NCBI GenBank assembly: GCA_030770545.1
Contig: CM061096.1
Span: 16,845,501-16,909,500, forward strand
From: Macropodus opercularis
Taxonomy: Eukaryota > Chordata > Actinopteri > Anabantiformes > Osphronemidae
Direction of reading: 5' to 3'
Length of the DNA: 64,000 bases
Shown: positions 37,085 to 48,376 of the stretch, one piece after another
Layout: each line of letters starts with the position of its first letter
Numbering within the stretch: the stretch's first letter is position 1
The notes under the pieces: generated by a model
Databases searched by the model: none
Seen by the model: the letters and a program-made list of their open reading frames with translations, nothing else
Told to the model about the DNA's origin: nothing
Translations under genes and position numbers: made by a program

Positions 37085-37495
37085 CTAGAGGGGCGGGGTC
37101 AGAGCGTCCAGGGGCGGGTGCGAGGGTCCGAGCGTCCAGGGGCGGGTGCGAGGGTCCAAGGGTGGGGTGCGAGGGTCCGAGCGTCCAGGGGCGGGGTGCG
37201 AGGGTCCAGGGGCGGGGTGCGAGGGTCCGAGCGTCCAGCTCGGGGTGCGAGGGTCCAGGGGCGGGGTGCGAGGGTCCAGGGGCGGGGTGCGAGGGTCCGA
37301 GCGTCCAGGGGCGGGGTGCGAGGGTCCGAGCGTCCAGGGGCGGGGTGCGAGGGTCCAGGGGCGGGGTGCGAGGGTCCAGGGGCGGGGTGCGAGGGTCCAG
37401 GGGCGGGGTGCGAGGGTCCGAGCGTCCAGGGGCGGGGTGCGAGGGTCCAGGGGCGGGGTGCGAGGGTCCGAGCGTCCAGCTCGGGGTGCGAGCGT
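37085..37495. repeat. GC-rich 21/29-bp minisatellite in the txn2 3' UTR
   Basis: Units share the core GGGTCCAGGGGCGGGG. The short unit is 21 bp and the long unit is 29 bp, with an extra GAGCGTCC. A variant carries CAGCTCGGGG. Roughly 16-18 units are present. Every frame on both strands stays open because the units lack stops, so the long frames with repeating PRPWTLGPSHPAPG or ARVQGRG patterns are not genes. The plus strand is G-run rich; a txn2 transcript would be C-rich here. Confidence 0.95.
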
Positions 37496-37581
37496 CTGCC
37501 AGTTTACCAACACGAACGGCAGCAGGGGTTCGTTGACTTGTTGGCGACCGCTGACCCCAGGAGCTGCACCGCATCAAAACG

Positions 37582-38268
37582 CTACTGTCCTATGACTTTG
37601 CTGACGAATGAGTCCAGCTGATCGTCGTCCTTGATCCCAACAAAGCGGTCGACGACGTCTCCTCCGCGCATGGCGAGGACGGTGGGGACGGCGGACACCT
37701 GCAGGCGCAGCAAGGTAGGTGTTAAGAGCATCGCCATCATACAGCGTTTACATGACACGTTAAATGTTTTAAACGTGTGGAGGAGCACAAGGCTGCAGAA
37801 AACATCTCACCCCGTACTCAATAGCCAGGTCTGTGTGATCGTCGATGTCAACTTTGGCCATGGCCACACGTCCCTTCTGTTTGGCAACAGCCTTCTCCAA
37901 CCTGGGCCCGAGAATCTTACAGGGACCGCACCACCTAAAACACAAACGCACGTGACGCTGCGTGGAGGGATGACGTGAGGAAGCAGCTGTGGATCAGCTG
38001 ATACTCACTGTGCGTGGAAGTCGACGAGCACAGGCAGCTCGCTGTTCACGACCCTCTCGGTGAAGTCCTCCTGGTCCTGAACGTTGAAGGAGACATTCCG
38101 GTGAGAGCAGCGAGTTAGGGAGCAAGGCAGCGAGCGTGAAGCAGAGAGGAAGGAGACGCGGTGCGCGGAGGAATACGAGGAGCAGGGGGTGACGCCGGTG
38201 GAGGAGCGGAGGCAGCGGACGTCTCTCACGGACAGAGAGCAAACTCTGCGCAGCAGCCTGTGGGTCAT
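37582..38268 (-). CDS. txn2: Mitochondrial thioredoxin 2
   Basis: This is the mitochondrial thioredoxin, which reduces protein disulfides and supplies electrons to peroxiredoxin 3. Coding exons on the minus strand are 38009-38268 (ATG 38266-38268), 37811-37934 and 37582-37698 (stop 37582-37584). They give 501 nt, or 166 aa, the same length as human TXN2. Residues 1 to about 58 are rich in Arg, Ser and Leu without acidic residues (MTHRLLRRVCSLSVRDVRC...), as expected for a matrix-targeting peptide. The thioredoxin fold begins near SFNVQDQEDFTERVVNS. The WCGPC active site follows FHAQ, with the exon junction falling just before its Trp codon. Downstream are KVDIDDHTDLAIEYGV, the cis-proline SAVPTVLAM and VGIKDDDQLDSFV. 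The acceptor abuts the ATG, so the 5' UTR is in an upstream exon. Its place upstream of myh9 on the same strand matches human 22q12. Confidence 0.96.
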
Positions 38269-38888
38269 CTGACAAAGACACGACACAGTCACATGTGACA
38301 CGGACCAGAGCTGGACAGAACATGTCGCGCGTTCGGTGTGTGGAGCAGTAAGCTGCGCCGCGTACACTGATCCTACTAACGTTTGCTAGTTCGAGTGTTT
38401 TCTGGGCTCCATCGTTACATTCAGCTGCTGCTTGGCCCAGTTTCCTGTTTGTTAGAACAATCTTTTCAGTGGTTAGTGGAACCTTTCACGGCTTCGGTAA
38501 AACAACGCTGCCCTGCACTTTGGCCTGGAGCCTCCCTGACTCGCGTAGCCAGCACAGAACCGCTCCTGGTCCATGTGTGACCCCGGTGCCGCCTGCTCCC
38601 AGTCCCAGTCCACGGACTTCACGTGGAAACGGCTCGCGCACTTAGCGTCGCTGCTGGCTTTCACACACGTCACTTCCCACCTGGTGATTTATTCTGGACG
38701 GTGGCGCGGATTCTAACCGGCTCCTCCATTACGACTTTGCCCTGTTCGTCCTCGTCTTCCTTTCTCTCAATCTTTCGTCGTTAAAACGCCCAAACTCTCC
38801 TCTAACGAGGCGCTGTGAGCTCACAACGACCTGGACGCGACGCACAAACTGCCACGGAAACACAAATGCATCAAAACGAAGCGTTTAC

Positions 38889-39010
38889 CTTGATGTTAGC
38901 AGCGCCGAACTTCTCCGATCAACTACTTCCGCTTTTACAGGGACCGAGCAGCTTTTACCGTGTTAGCACCGCGAGTACCGCCGCCACGCGGCCGAGTATG
39001 GAACTGCAGG
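38889..39010 (-). promoter_or_regulatory. txn2: txn2 untranslated exon 1 and promoter
   Basis: On the minus strand, CTAACATCAAG|GTAAAC gives a clear donor at 38889, fitting a non-coding first exon that joins the acceptor at 38269. Just upstream is an ETS-type GCGGAAGTAG, typical of TATA-less mitochondrial-protein promoters. The promoter space is short: a simple-repeat array starts at about 39031, within roughly 100 bp of the likely transcription start. Confidence 0.5.
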
Positions 39011-39030
39011 CTGGGTGGAGGGAAAGACCG

Positions 39031-40155
39031 GAGGAAAGAAGGATGGATGGATGGATGAGGAAAGAAGGATGGATGGATGGATGAGGAAAGAAGGATGGAT
39101 GAGAGGAAGGATGGATGGATGGATGAGGAAAGAAGGATGGACGGATGGATGAGAGGAAAGAAGGATGGATGGATGAGAGGAAAGAAGGATGGATGGATGA
39201 GAGGAAAGAAGGATGGATGAGAGGAAGGATGGATGGATGGATGAGGAAAGAAGGATGGATGGATGGATGAGGAAAGAAGGATGGATGAGAGGAAAGAAGG
39301 ATGGATGGATGGATGAGAGGAAAGAAGGATAGATGGATGGATGAGAGGAAGGATGGATGGATGGATGAGGAAAGAAGGATGATGGATGAGAGGAAAGATG
39401 GATGGATGGAAAGAAGGATGGATGAATGAGAGGAAAGATGGATGGATGAGAGGAAAGATAGATGGATGAGAGGAAAGATGGATGGATGGATGGATGGATG
39501 AGAGGAAAGAAGGATGGATGGATGAGAGGAAAGATGTATGGATGATGGATGAGAGGAAAGAAGGATGGATGAGAGGAAGGATGGATGGATGGATGAGAGG
39601 AAAGAAGGATGATGGATGAGAGGAAAGATGGATGGATGGAAAGAAGGATGGATGAATGAGAGGAAAGATGGATGGATGAGAGGAAAGATAGATGGATGAG
39701 AGGAAAGATGGATGGATGGATGGATGAGAGGAAAGATGGATGGATGGATGGATGAGAGGAAAGAAGGATGGATGGATGAGAGGAAAGATGGATGGATGAG
39801 AGGAAAGAAGGATGGATGGATGAGAGGAAAGATGGATGGATGGATGAGAGGAAAGATGGATGGATGGATGAGAGGAAAGATGGATGGATGAATGAGAGGA
39901 AAGAAGGATGGATGGATGGATGAGAGGAAAGAAGGATGGATGGATGAGAGGAAAGATGGATGGATGAATGAGAGGAAAGATGGATGGATGAGAGGAAAGA
40001 AGGATGGATGAGAGGAAAGATGGATGGATGAGAGGAAAGAAGGATGATGGATGAGAGGAAAGAAGGATGGATGAGAGGAAAGAAGGATGGATGAGAGGAA
40101 AGAAGGATGGATGAGAGGAAAGAAGGATGGATGAGAGGAAAGAAGGATGGATGGA
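39031..40155. repeat. GGAT/GAGGAAAGAA satellite array
   Basis: About 1.1 kb of mixed tandem units built from GGAT tetranucleotides and GAGAGGAAAGA blocks (for example GGATGGATGAGAGGAAAGAA). Unit length varies from about 16 to 40 bp. The minus strand reads open for more than 1.2 kb as an artificial His-Pro-Ser-Phe-Leu-rich chain, which is a composition effect and not a gene. The array abuts the txn2 promoter. Confidence 0.97.
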
Positions 40156-42329
40156 TTCATACCTGTGTCTATATCCATCTATCTATTTAATCCGTCAGAC
40201 TTCTTGGCTGGATGTGGCGGCAGGTTGTCTGTCGGTTGGTTGACAGTGTGTCATTTATCTATTAAATGCTGTGGTTGCTGCTGTTTTGCCTCAGGAGGTT
40301 GCGTTGCTCAGGTCTGCCCTTCGTGTCATGGCCTCATGTCTCCAGCAGAGGGACACGTGCTTTGAACAGACAGAGGTGATTATTGGACTGTGGCCGTTTG
40401 GACTGAACAGAGCCGGGTCTGTGCTCCTGCTGAGGTGGGATCTGTGGGTCTGGGCCAGAACACACAGGCCTCAGTCCTTCTTACCGCTCGTGTTTACCTC
40501 CGGACTGTTTGCGAGTGAAGGTCTTTTTTTCAGGGCGGCCGCCCCCAGTCCTCCTTCTGCCAAATAAACATTGCACCGGAAATTGCAGGGATATCTGGGA
40601 TTTTTGAGGGGTCCTGGTGGAAAGAGGGAGCGAGCTCGAACAAGGCCGCTGCCTGTGACACCTCGGAGGTGAGGATCTAGAGCGGAGGGCGTGACCCTGT
40701 CTTGGGTGGTTGACGGGCACCACATCCACTGGCAAACAGGTACCGGTGACCCAGTTTACTATGACCCACGAGGAGCTGACCTCGCTCGCCACGAGGAGCT
40801 AAACGAGGCTAAAGGTCATGTAAACTGTGAACGGCCGCTGAGGAGGCTGTAACTGCCAACGTACAGGTGGGACTGAGTGAAACGCTGCCAATCAGACGCC
40901 TGGAGCAGAGGCTTCTGAGGAAAACCTCTATTCTCTCAGAAGCAGGGAAACCGGAAACCAGCTTCCAAAGAAGTCAAACGTAAACGATGAATTCAGCCCA
41001 AACTCTCTGCTTTGGGTCTGCTCTGGTTTTCAGTGATGAGGCTGAGGTTTCAGGGCGTGTGTCCCCTCCCGTCTGTCGGCCTGTGGCTGGAGGTTCCTCC
41101 GTGTCCGGATCACATCTAGGTTCTAGTCCCAGCTGTTGCTCTTATGACCAATCTATGAGTCTGGGAGGTCAACAGTAAAGTTCCTCTCTCTGGATTTAAA
41201 AAATAACTTCAGTCCTTGAATTCCTTGCCCTCATCTTCCTTACCAGCCCCCCCACCTCCCTCATGTAGTGGTTCTGGAATCTGTTTCAATACTGCAGGAC
41301 AGCTGGGCTCTGGAGGTTCAGCACCGAAGCATCACACGCAGAGTGACACGGAGTCAGCAGCAAAGGCAGTAAAGACGCAAAACAACTGCACGTGGAAGCA
41401 GAACAAACACGAGCAGCGGTGAACAGGCTGACGGCTCCTTGGACCAGACTCCAGCACAGACAGGTTTTCCAGTGAACTCACCTCAGCCGTTACAGGCTGA
41501 TGTGATGGATGCGTCTGTTTAGTCTGGGACAGACTCCAAAGCGGAAACGACACATTCTCTGATGAGTCAAGGGAACGTTAATATGACAAGAATACGTGTG
41601 CGCGTGCGTCATACTCGGCCTGTTACGTCACCTCGGAGACGGGCTGTGGAGGCGAATGCACAAGTTCGCTCTGTGTGCGCGAGCTGATATGCAGATGCGC
41701 GTTTCCAGCTGTGGCGTATAAAGCTCTGCACAGAAACCATCCAGGAGCAAATGGAAACAAACTCAACCAGCAAAGATACTGCAGACGAGTCCAGACGTGC
41801 TCAGAAGGTTCGCTCCCGTTTGTCTGTCCGCTCGGAACACATTCAGAATAACACGCAGTCACACTTCGGGGTTCAGTGACACTCGGCAAACAGGAAGCAG
41901 AGGAGCCAGGAGTCGAACCAGCAACCTGCTCTGCAGCAGTAATGAACACTGCTCCGTCCTCCCTCGGACTCCGTCTCCGTCCGTCCCCCAGGTCTCTCAG
42001 CGAGTCTGGGTCAGTGAAGTCACGTCTGGCCTGTTGCAGCGGACCGAACCTCTGAAGCCTGTTTGAATGAACCCCTCCCTGTTTTCCGAGCAGCATTAAT
42101 GCAGCAGCTGAGGAAACCTCCGCACAAAGCGGCGGCCGCGTGTGAACAGAACTTTAAAGCATCAACAATATTATTTCACTCCAGCATAAACAACCCGCAG
42201 CAGCCAGCTCCTCTGTGCAATGTAGTAATTCTGAATTTTTATGAATGAGCGCATTCACGCGCAGACACGCCCACCGGCCAAAGACACACAGGGTCCTCGC
42301 CCTGATTGGCTTGGGGAGCCGGGAGTGGG
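40156..42329. other. Intergenic region before the ccn1-like gene
   Basis: About 2.2 kb between the simple-repeat array and the ccn1-like promoter. No gene is recognisable and no RNA gene or intact transposon is seen. The last 400 bp become richer in CpG and contain a CCAAT-type motif (read as gattgg at about 42303). Confidence 0.5.
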
Positions 42330-42356
42330 CGTGGCATCCATGAAGAACCGCACGGA

Positions 42357-42366
42357 GTTATAAAGG
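42357..42366 (+). promoter_or_regulatory. TATA box of the ccn1-like gene
   Basis: GTTATAAAGG lies about 130 bases upstream of the start codon at 42490. A transcription start would be expected at about 42388-42392. TATA-driven promoters are usual for CCN1-type immediate-early genes. Confidence 0.6.
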
Positions 42367-42489
42367 AGGCTGCGCTGGCTGGACGCTGGAAGATGAAGCG
42401 GAGTTCGGAGGTTCGTCCTGACGGGAGGATTTAACTCATGGATCCACGCTGAGGATTTACTGACCCGAGCCGTTGAACCAGCTGCCGAC

Positions 42490-45400
42490 ATGGCGACGCT
42501 GCTGCTGTTCGCCGTCCTCCAGCTGTTGTCTGTCGCTTTGGTGAGTGCGTCGACTTCACGTTGTGACGCGCAAACGCACACACTGAAATCTACCGTAATA
42601 TACAGTAAAGCCGCAGCGTCTCTATATCGATTTTACGGCTTTAGAGCAGGTTCAATCCTAGACAGCAGTAAACACCAAGCACAGAAGCCGCGTGTGGAGG
42701 AAAAACTAACAAAGAAAGAAATCTGCTAAACCCCATGTTTCTTTTTTTCAACATTTGTTCAAGTTTGTGTCGTGTGTTGAAATGACCTGATGAAATTACT
42801 ATTAATACAAAAAAACTCCTTCCACTTGTTGCCTGCGTGAGTTCTGGTTTCCAAACGTGGGGCTTGGGAACAAACAGGACAAAAGTTGAAATGGTTTATG
42901 TCAGGTTTTAGTATGAGCAGTAAATGGAGCCGATGCTCGTTTGTGCTGACAGGGCTTCTCAGGGTGAAACTTATTTACATGCACGTCTATGGTTCATTAT
43001 TTGGGCTGCAGCAGTTTTATCCGTTGTATTAACCACTTAAAGTGCATCATATTCTATAGAATCATTGTTTCCTGACTTGTACAGTGACAAGTTACCAGTA
43101 AGCTGCTCAATATTATATTTAAAAGTAAAATACCAGATTCAAGTAAAACTGAGTAAACTTGAGTAAATGTTCTGTTATTTTACACAACAGTTTGCTTCTA
43201 CATCTACACACATTTAAACACTATCGTAAGCAAAATAAACATTAATGTCGGAATTTATGAATATTTATTTCTGTTACTCTACTACAATAATATTTGTCCA
43301 TAGTTACAGTAACATTAGTCGGCAGTTACACAGTAACATTAGTCGGTAGTTACAGTAACATTAGTCGGTAGTTACGCAGTAACATTAGTCCGTAGTTACA
43401 GTAACATTAGTCCGTAGTTACAGTAACATTAGTCGGTAGTTACACAGTAACATTAGTCGGTAGTTACACAGTAACATTAGTCGGTAGTTACACAGTAACA
43501 TTAGTCGGTAGTTACACAGTAACATTAGTCGGTAGTTACAGTAACATTAGTCGGTAGTTACACAGTAACATTAGTCGGCAGTTACACAGTAACATTAGTC
43601 GGTAGTTACAGTAACATTAGTCGGTAGTTACACAGTAACATTAGTCTGTAGTTACAGTAACATTAGTCGGTAGTTACACAGTAACATTAGTCGGTAGTTA
43701 CAGTAACATTAGTCGGTAGTTACAGTAACATTAGTCCGTAGTTACAGTAACATTAGTCGGTAGTTACACAGTAACTTTAGTCGGTAGTTACAGTAACATT
43801 AGTCGGTAGTTACAGTAACATTAGTCCGTAGTTACAGTAACATTAGTCGGTAGTTACACAGTAACATTAGTCGGTAGTTACAGTAACATTAGTCGGTAGT
43901 TACAGTAACATTAGTCGGTAGTTACACAGTAACATTAGTCGGTAGTTGCAGTAACATTAGTCGGTAGTTACAGTAACATTAGTCGGTAGTTACAGTAACA
44001 TTAGTCTGTAGTTACAGTAACATTAGTCGGTAGTTACACAGTAACATTAGTCGGTAGTTACACAGTAACATTAGTCGGTAGTTACAGTAACATTAGTCGG
44101 TAGTTACACAGTAACATTAGTCGGTAGTTACAGTAACATTAGTCGGTAGTTACACAGTAACATTAGTTGGTAGTTACAGTAACATTAGTCGGTAGTTACA
44201 CAGTAACATTAGTTGGTAGTTACAGTAACATTAGTCGGTAGTTACAGTAACATTAGTCGGTAGTTACACAGTAACATTAGTCGGTAGTTACAGTAACATT
44301 AGTCGGTAGTTACAGTAACATTAGTCGGTAGTTACACAGTAACATTAGTCGGTAGTTACACAGTAACATTAGTCCGTAGTTACAGTAACATTAGTCGGTA
44401 GTTACACAGTAACATTAGTCGGCAGTTACACAGTAACATTAGTCGGCAGTTACACAGTAACATTAGTCGGTAGTTACACAGTAACATTAGTCGGTAGTTA
44501 CACAGTAACATTAGTCCGTAGTTACAGTAACATTAGTCGGTAGTTACACAGTAACATTAGTCGGTAGTTACACAGTAACATTAGTCCGTAGTTACACAGT
44601 AACATTAGTCGGCAGTTACACAGTAACATTAGTCGGTAGTTACACAGTAACATTAGTCGGTAGTTACACAGTAACATTAGTCGGTAGTTACACAGTAACA
44701 TTAGTCCGTAGTTACAGTAACATTAGTCGGTAGTTACACAGTAACATTAGTCGGTAGTTACACAGTAACATTAGTCCGTAGTTACAGTAACATTAGTCGG
44801 TAGTTACACAGTAACATTAGTCCGTAGTTACAGTAACATTAGTCGGTAGTTACAGTAACATTAGTCGGTAGTTACAGTAACATTAGTCGGTAGTTACACA
44901 GTAACATTAGTCCGTAGTTACACAGTAACATTAGTCCGTAGTTACAGTAACATTAGTCGGTAGTTACAGTAACATTAGTCGGTAGTTACAGTAACATTAG
45001 TCGGTAGTTACACAGTAACATTAGTCCGTAGTTACAGTAACATTAGTCGGTAGTTACACAGTAACATTAGTCGGTAGTTACACAGTAACATTAGTCGGTA
45101 GTTACACAGTAACATTAGTCCGTAGTTACAGTAACATTAGTCGGTAGTTACACAGTAACATTAGTCGGTAGTTACACAGTAACATTAGTCGGTAGTTACA
45201 GTAACATTAGTCGGTAGTTACAGTAACATTAGTCGGTAGTTACAGTAACATTAGTCGGTAGTTACACAGTAACATTAGTCCGTAGTTACACCGTTAAAGA
45301 CACAAAAACACCTGAAGGCCATATGAGCCCCCCTCATCTATAAATAGCTACAAATAGTATTTGGTGACTTTTGTCTGGGAGGTTGCAGAACCTCCTCAGT

Positions 45401-48376
45401 AAACAAATACTGTCACCAGTGAAAGTCCTGCTAAGTGACGCCCTATGTTTATTCCCTTTAGAATAATGTTGGTAGATTATTGGATCTCAGTATTTTCTCA
45501 ATAATATAATTCATATTCATTATATTTAGCAGTATTCAGTTTATGTCCAATAATAACCAGTTATTGGTAAGACCACAGCATCCGACGCTGATAGCCCAAT
45601 GTGGGCTGGCACTGCGGCAGTGCTGGGTGATTGGGTTGCGGACGCCAGCTCTCGGCCCTGCTGGGAGCTGTTGGATGGCTCTGGTGTATGTGGAGTGACG
45701 GGGGGTGGGAAACAAAAGCAGGAGGTGGGACCAGAGAAGGTTCTTTCATCTCTGCTGGGCCGGCGGATGCCAAGCGGAAGGCGACAGAGGGTCACAGATA
45801 TCCCTGCAGCACTGGGGACAGTGCCGGGTATTGAGCTGAGCTTTAAACCACACACTCCGAGGAATTTCTGTGATCTGTGTAACATGAGTCGGACTATTGT
45901 CCTCCCCCTCATTTCACAGGGCCGAGTGTCTGGATGGAGCAGTTTGTAATGATCTAAATGTCCCTGTTGTAGGTGACCGCTGGCTGCCCAGCGGTGTGCG
46001 CGTGTCCGGCGGGGCCCCCCTCGTGTCCCCCGGGGGTCAGCTCTGTCGCGGACGGCTGTGGCTGCTGCAAGGTGTGCGCCGCTCAGCTCAACCAGGACTG
46101 CAACGAGGGCCGGCCCTGCGACCACCACAAAGGCCTGGAGTGCAACTACGGCAACGACGTGGGCCGGACGCACGGCATCTGCAGAGGTGGGTCAAAGGTC
46201 AGGGCTGAGCGAGGGAATGTGTAACTTTAGGGCGGGGACGTGGCTCCAGCACCGAGCGGCTGGAGAGTTTCTTTGATACGAGCTCGAGGTTTGAAGCCTT
46301 TGCCGTGCTTTGACAACAGGGCACCTTCATGAGCGGCGACTGAAACCCGGCCAAGCCCTGGATTTACATAAGCCGTCCAGTGTGTACACAAACACACAGA
46401 GGTATTTTTATATGGCTGTTTAATGGGGGAGTTTCTATATAAAGGGGGGTGTACGGGGAGTCCCACCGAGGCAGGGAGGCACAGAAGAAGCCCATGAACA
46501 GGCTCCACGCTCACAGCGTGGAGAACGAGACTCAACCTGCTGCACACAACAACCACAAAATGATGACAAACACGGCGTAATTAATATTAAATACACAGCG
46601 TATTAGACATGAACAATCACAATTACACCAATGTTTCTGTGGTTGCTTAAGCTGTAAAAAGTTAACGTCACTCCAACAAACAGCATCTCAGCGGTTTGAA
46701 CACAACAGACCTGAATTGAAACCACAGATTAAAGGTCTTCGATGGTCTTTTCACCTCCTCGTCTCCTTCTTCCCCTCAGCGAAGGCCGAGGGACGCTCCT
46801 GTGAGTACAACGGGCGAATTTATCAGAATGGTGAAAATTTCCGCGCCGGCTGCGAGCACCAGTGCACCTGCATCGACGGCGCGGTGGGCTGCATGCCCCT
46901 CTGCCCCAGCCACGTGCCCCTGGCGTCGCCCTCCTGCCCTGCCCCTCAGCTGGTCAAGGCGCCGGGCCAGTGCTGCCTCAGCATCGACTGCCGCAAGGGA
47001 ACCACCGTGGTGCCCCCAGCGCGCCGCTGGCCCAAACCTCCCGTGTACAGGCCTCACTCCTTCATACCCTACCCGGCCTACCCTTACCCCAAGACGTACC
47101 CGAAGCTGTACCGCAAGCGGCACCCCTACAAAGCCGAGAAGGAGAAGGACGCCCTGGGCAACGAGCTGGTGGAGGTGGGGCGCAAGTGGGACAAGCGTGG
47201 AAACAAACACCTGGCGGGTAAGTCAGGGTGCCGGCGTGTCGCCGCCTGTTTCCTGCTTCGGCCGACGCACACAAACGGCCTCACTGTGCAGCCGTCCCTC
47301 AGCGTCTGTGTGTCAGCGTTTATGTGAGGCTTGTTTTCCACTGGCTCCCTGCACACCAGAGGTTCTCTCGCTCACAGCACACAGCTCTGTCACCCAGTTC
47401 TCCCTCTCTGTGCGTCAGTGTTGCCTGGCCAGTGAATGAGGCCAGTGTGCCTCTGCTGCTCCCTCTCTCCCTTTCCCCCAGTCTGACTCTGCTGATGCTG
47501 CCTCTCTGTGTCCGATTCTCATCCGCTGTCCTTTCCTTCATTTCTCCCAGCGTGGAGGCAGGTGGGAGACCGGTGTGTGGTTCAGACTACGTCCTGGTCT
47601 CCGTGTTCTCGGACCTGTGGGATGGGCGTTTCCTCTCGTGTCACCAACGACAACGCCCGCTGTAAGCTGGTCAAGGAGACGCGTCTGTGCAACGTTCGGC
47701 CCTGCAGCTCCGTGTCCCTGCCCGCCAAGGTGAGGAAGGCCTTCGATAAAGGGAGGCAATCCTGAACGGACCACAGCCACCGTTTCAGCTTTCTGTCCGC
47801 TGCTGAGCGGTGGGAGGCCCGGTTTGTACCAGGTTTACACCTGGAGGATCTGATACAAAGTTCACAACTGGATTGTTCCAGGAGTCTGAGACCTGGAGAC
47901 CAGTGTGTCAGATTCTCACAGAGTTAAATACAAACCTGACACCATTGACGCGTTTCAGATCAGCCGTAAAGCTGGTTCGGTTTCAGCCGTTGGCAGATGC
48001 CCAGAGGATGGACTGTGCTGTTACAGACCAGCTGCAGACTTTGTTGACTCCTTTCACTTTCTCTTTGCAGAAGGGGAGGAAGTGCTCTCGGACCCACAAG
48101 GCCCCGGAGCCCCAGCGCCTGTCCTACGCCGGCTGCAGGAGCACTCGCCTCTACAGGCCCAACTACTGCGGCGTCTGCCGGGACGGCCGGTGCTGCTCGC
48201 CGCGTCGCACGCGCACGGCCAGCGTGACCTTCGGCTGCCCCGACGGCGAACGCTTCCTCCGGTCTGTGATGTTCATCCAGTCGTGCAAGTGCAGCGACGA
48301 GTGCAACCACCTCAACGAGGCAGCTATGCCTCCGCAGCGATGGCTGTACGGAGACACGCACAAGTTCATCGACTAG
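42490..48376 (+). CDS. ccn1l: CCN family member 1-like (Cyr61-like) matricellular protein
   Basis: This is a secreted, cysteine-rich matricellular protein of the CCN1/CYR61 type, binding integrins and heparan sulfate. Exons are 42490-42540, 45973-46186, 46780-47217, 47551-47729 and 48071-48376. They give 1188 nt, or 395 aa, following the one-domain-per-exon plan of CCN genes. Exon 1 is a signal peptide (MATLLLFAVLQLLSVAL). Exon 2 is the IGFBP domain with GCGCCKVC. Exon 3 is the VWC domain (SCEYNGRIYQNGENF) plus a hinge. Exon 4 is TSP1 (TTSWSPCSRTCGMG, TNDNARC). Exon 5 is the cystine knot (YAGCRSTRLYRPNYCG, SCKC) ending HKFID. CCN1 is favoured over CCN2 by the VTNDN and KETR text and by the HKF(R/I)D end. 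The hinge is unusual: rich in Pro, Tyr, Arg and Lys (RPHSFIPYPAYPYPKTYPK). Intron 1 is 3.4 kb and mostly minisatellite. Teleosts have ccn1 plus ccn1-like duplicates, and this is probably one of the latter. Confidence 0.9.
43301..45290. repeat. 22/24-bp minisatellite in ccn1-like intron 1
   Basis: Some 85 tandem copies of GTTACAGTAACATTAGTCGG plus TA (22 bp), or the same with an extra CA after GTTACA (24 bp). Each unit contains the inverted half-sites GTTAC and GTAAC spaced by one or three bases. The other variable position is the GTCGG block (GTCCG, GTCTG, GTTGG) and GGTA versus GGCA. The array fills about 58% of the intron and is highly homogeneous, which suggests recent expansion. Confidence 0.97.

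Noticed and set aside
36900..37621. Long open frames on both strands with PRPWTLGPSHPAPG or ARVQGRG repeats
   Set aside because: They are translations of the 21/29-bp minisatellite. Repeats without stops leave all frames open, and the surrounding sequence is txn2 3' UTR.
38955..40178. Long minus-strand open frame (over 400 codons) of repeating His-Pro-Ser-Phe-Leu-Ile
   Set aside because: It lies entirely within the GGAT/GAGGAAAGA array, and openness follows from the repeat composition. No family, splice or promoter evidence supports a gene.
41060..41145. GGTTCTAGTCCC, resembling a tRNA T-arm / pol III B box
   Set aside because: No matching A box, acceptor stem or anticodon arm can be drawn around it.
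45541..46173. Minus-strand open frame of about 210 codons over ccn1-like exon 2
   Set aside because: It is the antisense shadow of the GC-rich IGFBP-domain exon and shows no family resemblance.
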